A stretch of DNA of 14,902 nt from JAQIBY01 sp046546095. Its GTDB lineage: Bacteria; Bacteroidota; Bacteroidia; Bacteroidales; ML635J-15. The notes beneath the pieces are model-generated. The model ran no database searches. It was not told the DNA's origin and saw nothing but the letters and a program-made list of their open reading frames with translations. Location: assembly GCA_046546095.1 (NCBI GenBank), contig JBKGYK010000073.1, forward strand, positions 1 to 14,902, read 5' to 3'. Positions 14,821 to 14,902 of this stretch are shown piece after piece. Numbering within the stretch: the stretch's first letter is position 1; each line of letters begins with the position of its first letter. Position numbers and translations under genes: made by a program.

Positions 14821-14842
14821 TATTCAATCACATAACATGCAG

Positions 14843-14874
14843 AAAAGGGATGGGAGAGCCGTCCCTTTTTTTTT
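14843..14874 (+). terminator. Rho-independent terminator of clpB
   Basis: AAAAGGGA (14843-14850) pairs with TCCCTTTT (14862-14869); inside, a T-G wobble and GG/CC extend the stem to a GAGAG loop. A run of nine T (14866-14874) follows. It starts 22 bases after the clpB stop. From here to the window end I see nothing further that can be supported. Confidence 0.9.
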
Positions 14875-14902
14875 GGCGGTACTAGTGTATTCACTCATCC
14901 TC

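Overview
The window reads as a chromosomal segment of a Bacteroidota bacterium with moderate GC, most plausibly a free-living marine or sediment relative of Bacteroidales/Marinilabiliales; the order is inference. The phylum call rests on a type IX secretion plug protein (DUF5103), a small single-RRM RNA-binding protein next to a lysine-tailed cold-shock protein, a multi-PEGA surface protein with an N-terminal region of the type common in this phylum, TAnnTTTG-type -7 promoter elements, and the near absence of Shine-Dalgarno sequences. I see no prophage, insertion sequence, CRISPR array, tRNA or rRNA. The content is mostly housekeeping and envelope genes.

Left part (1-3600): a secreted protein of two similar halves (minus) diverges, with only a 35-base gap, from the T9SS plug protein (plus). 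A terminator-like hairpin and a long non-coding leader follow, then the RRM protein gene. A perfect 10-bp palindrome separates it from the cold-shock-domain protein. A strong bidirectional terminator at 3561-3593 closes this plus-strand block against the minus-strand block.

Middle (3637-8172, all minus): a radical SAM protein of the YgiQ family and an MscS-type channel are 55 bases apart and may be co-transcribed; the channel gene ends in a rho-independent terminator. Downstream lies the ABC-F translation factor EttA with its own well-formed Bacteroidota promoter (TTG-N19-TACCTTCG).

Right part (8284-14902): a six-PEGA protein with a possible outer-membrane C-terminal domain is followed at 22 bases by a DUF1566-type lipoprotein, probably one surface-protein operon. 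A convergent lipoprotein of unknown function ends 22 bases beyond it. That lipoprotein gene diverges from clpB, whose upstream region carries a dense cluster of TGCCA/TGGCA half-sites and a strong Shine-Dalgarno sequence unlike the other genes here. clpB ends in a rho-independent terminator.

The most interesting non-coding signals are the TGCCA operator-like array before clpB, the palindrome before the cold-shock gene, the long leader of the RRM gene, and a perfect 15-base in-frame tandem duplication inside a signal-peptide coding sequence. No gene in the window is clearly a previously undescribed system.
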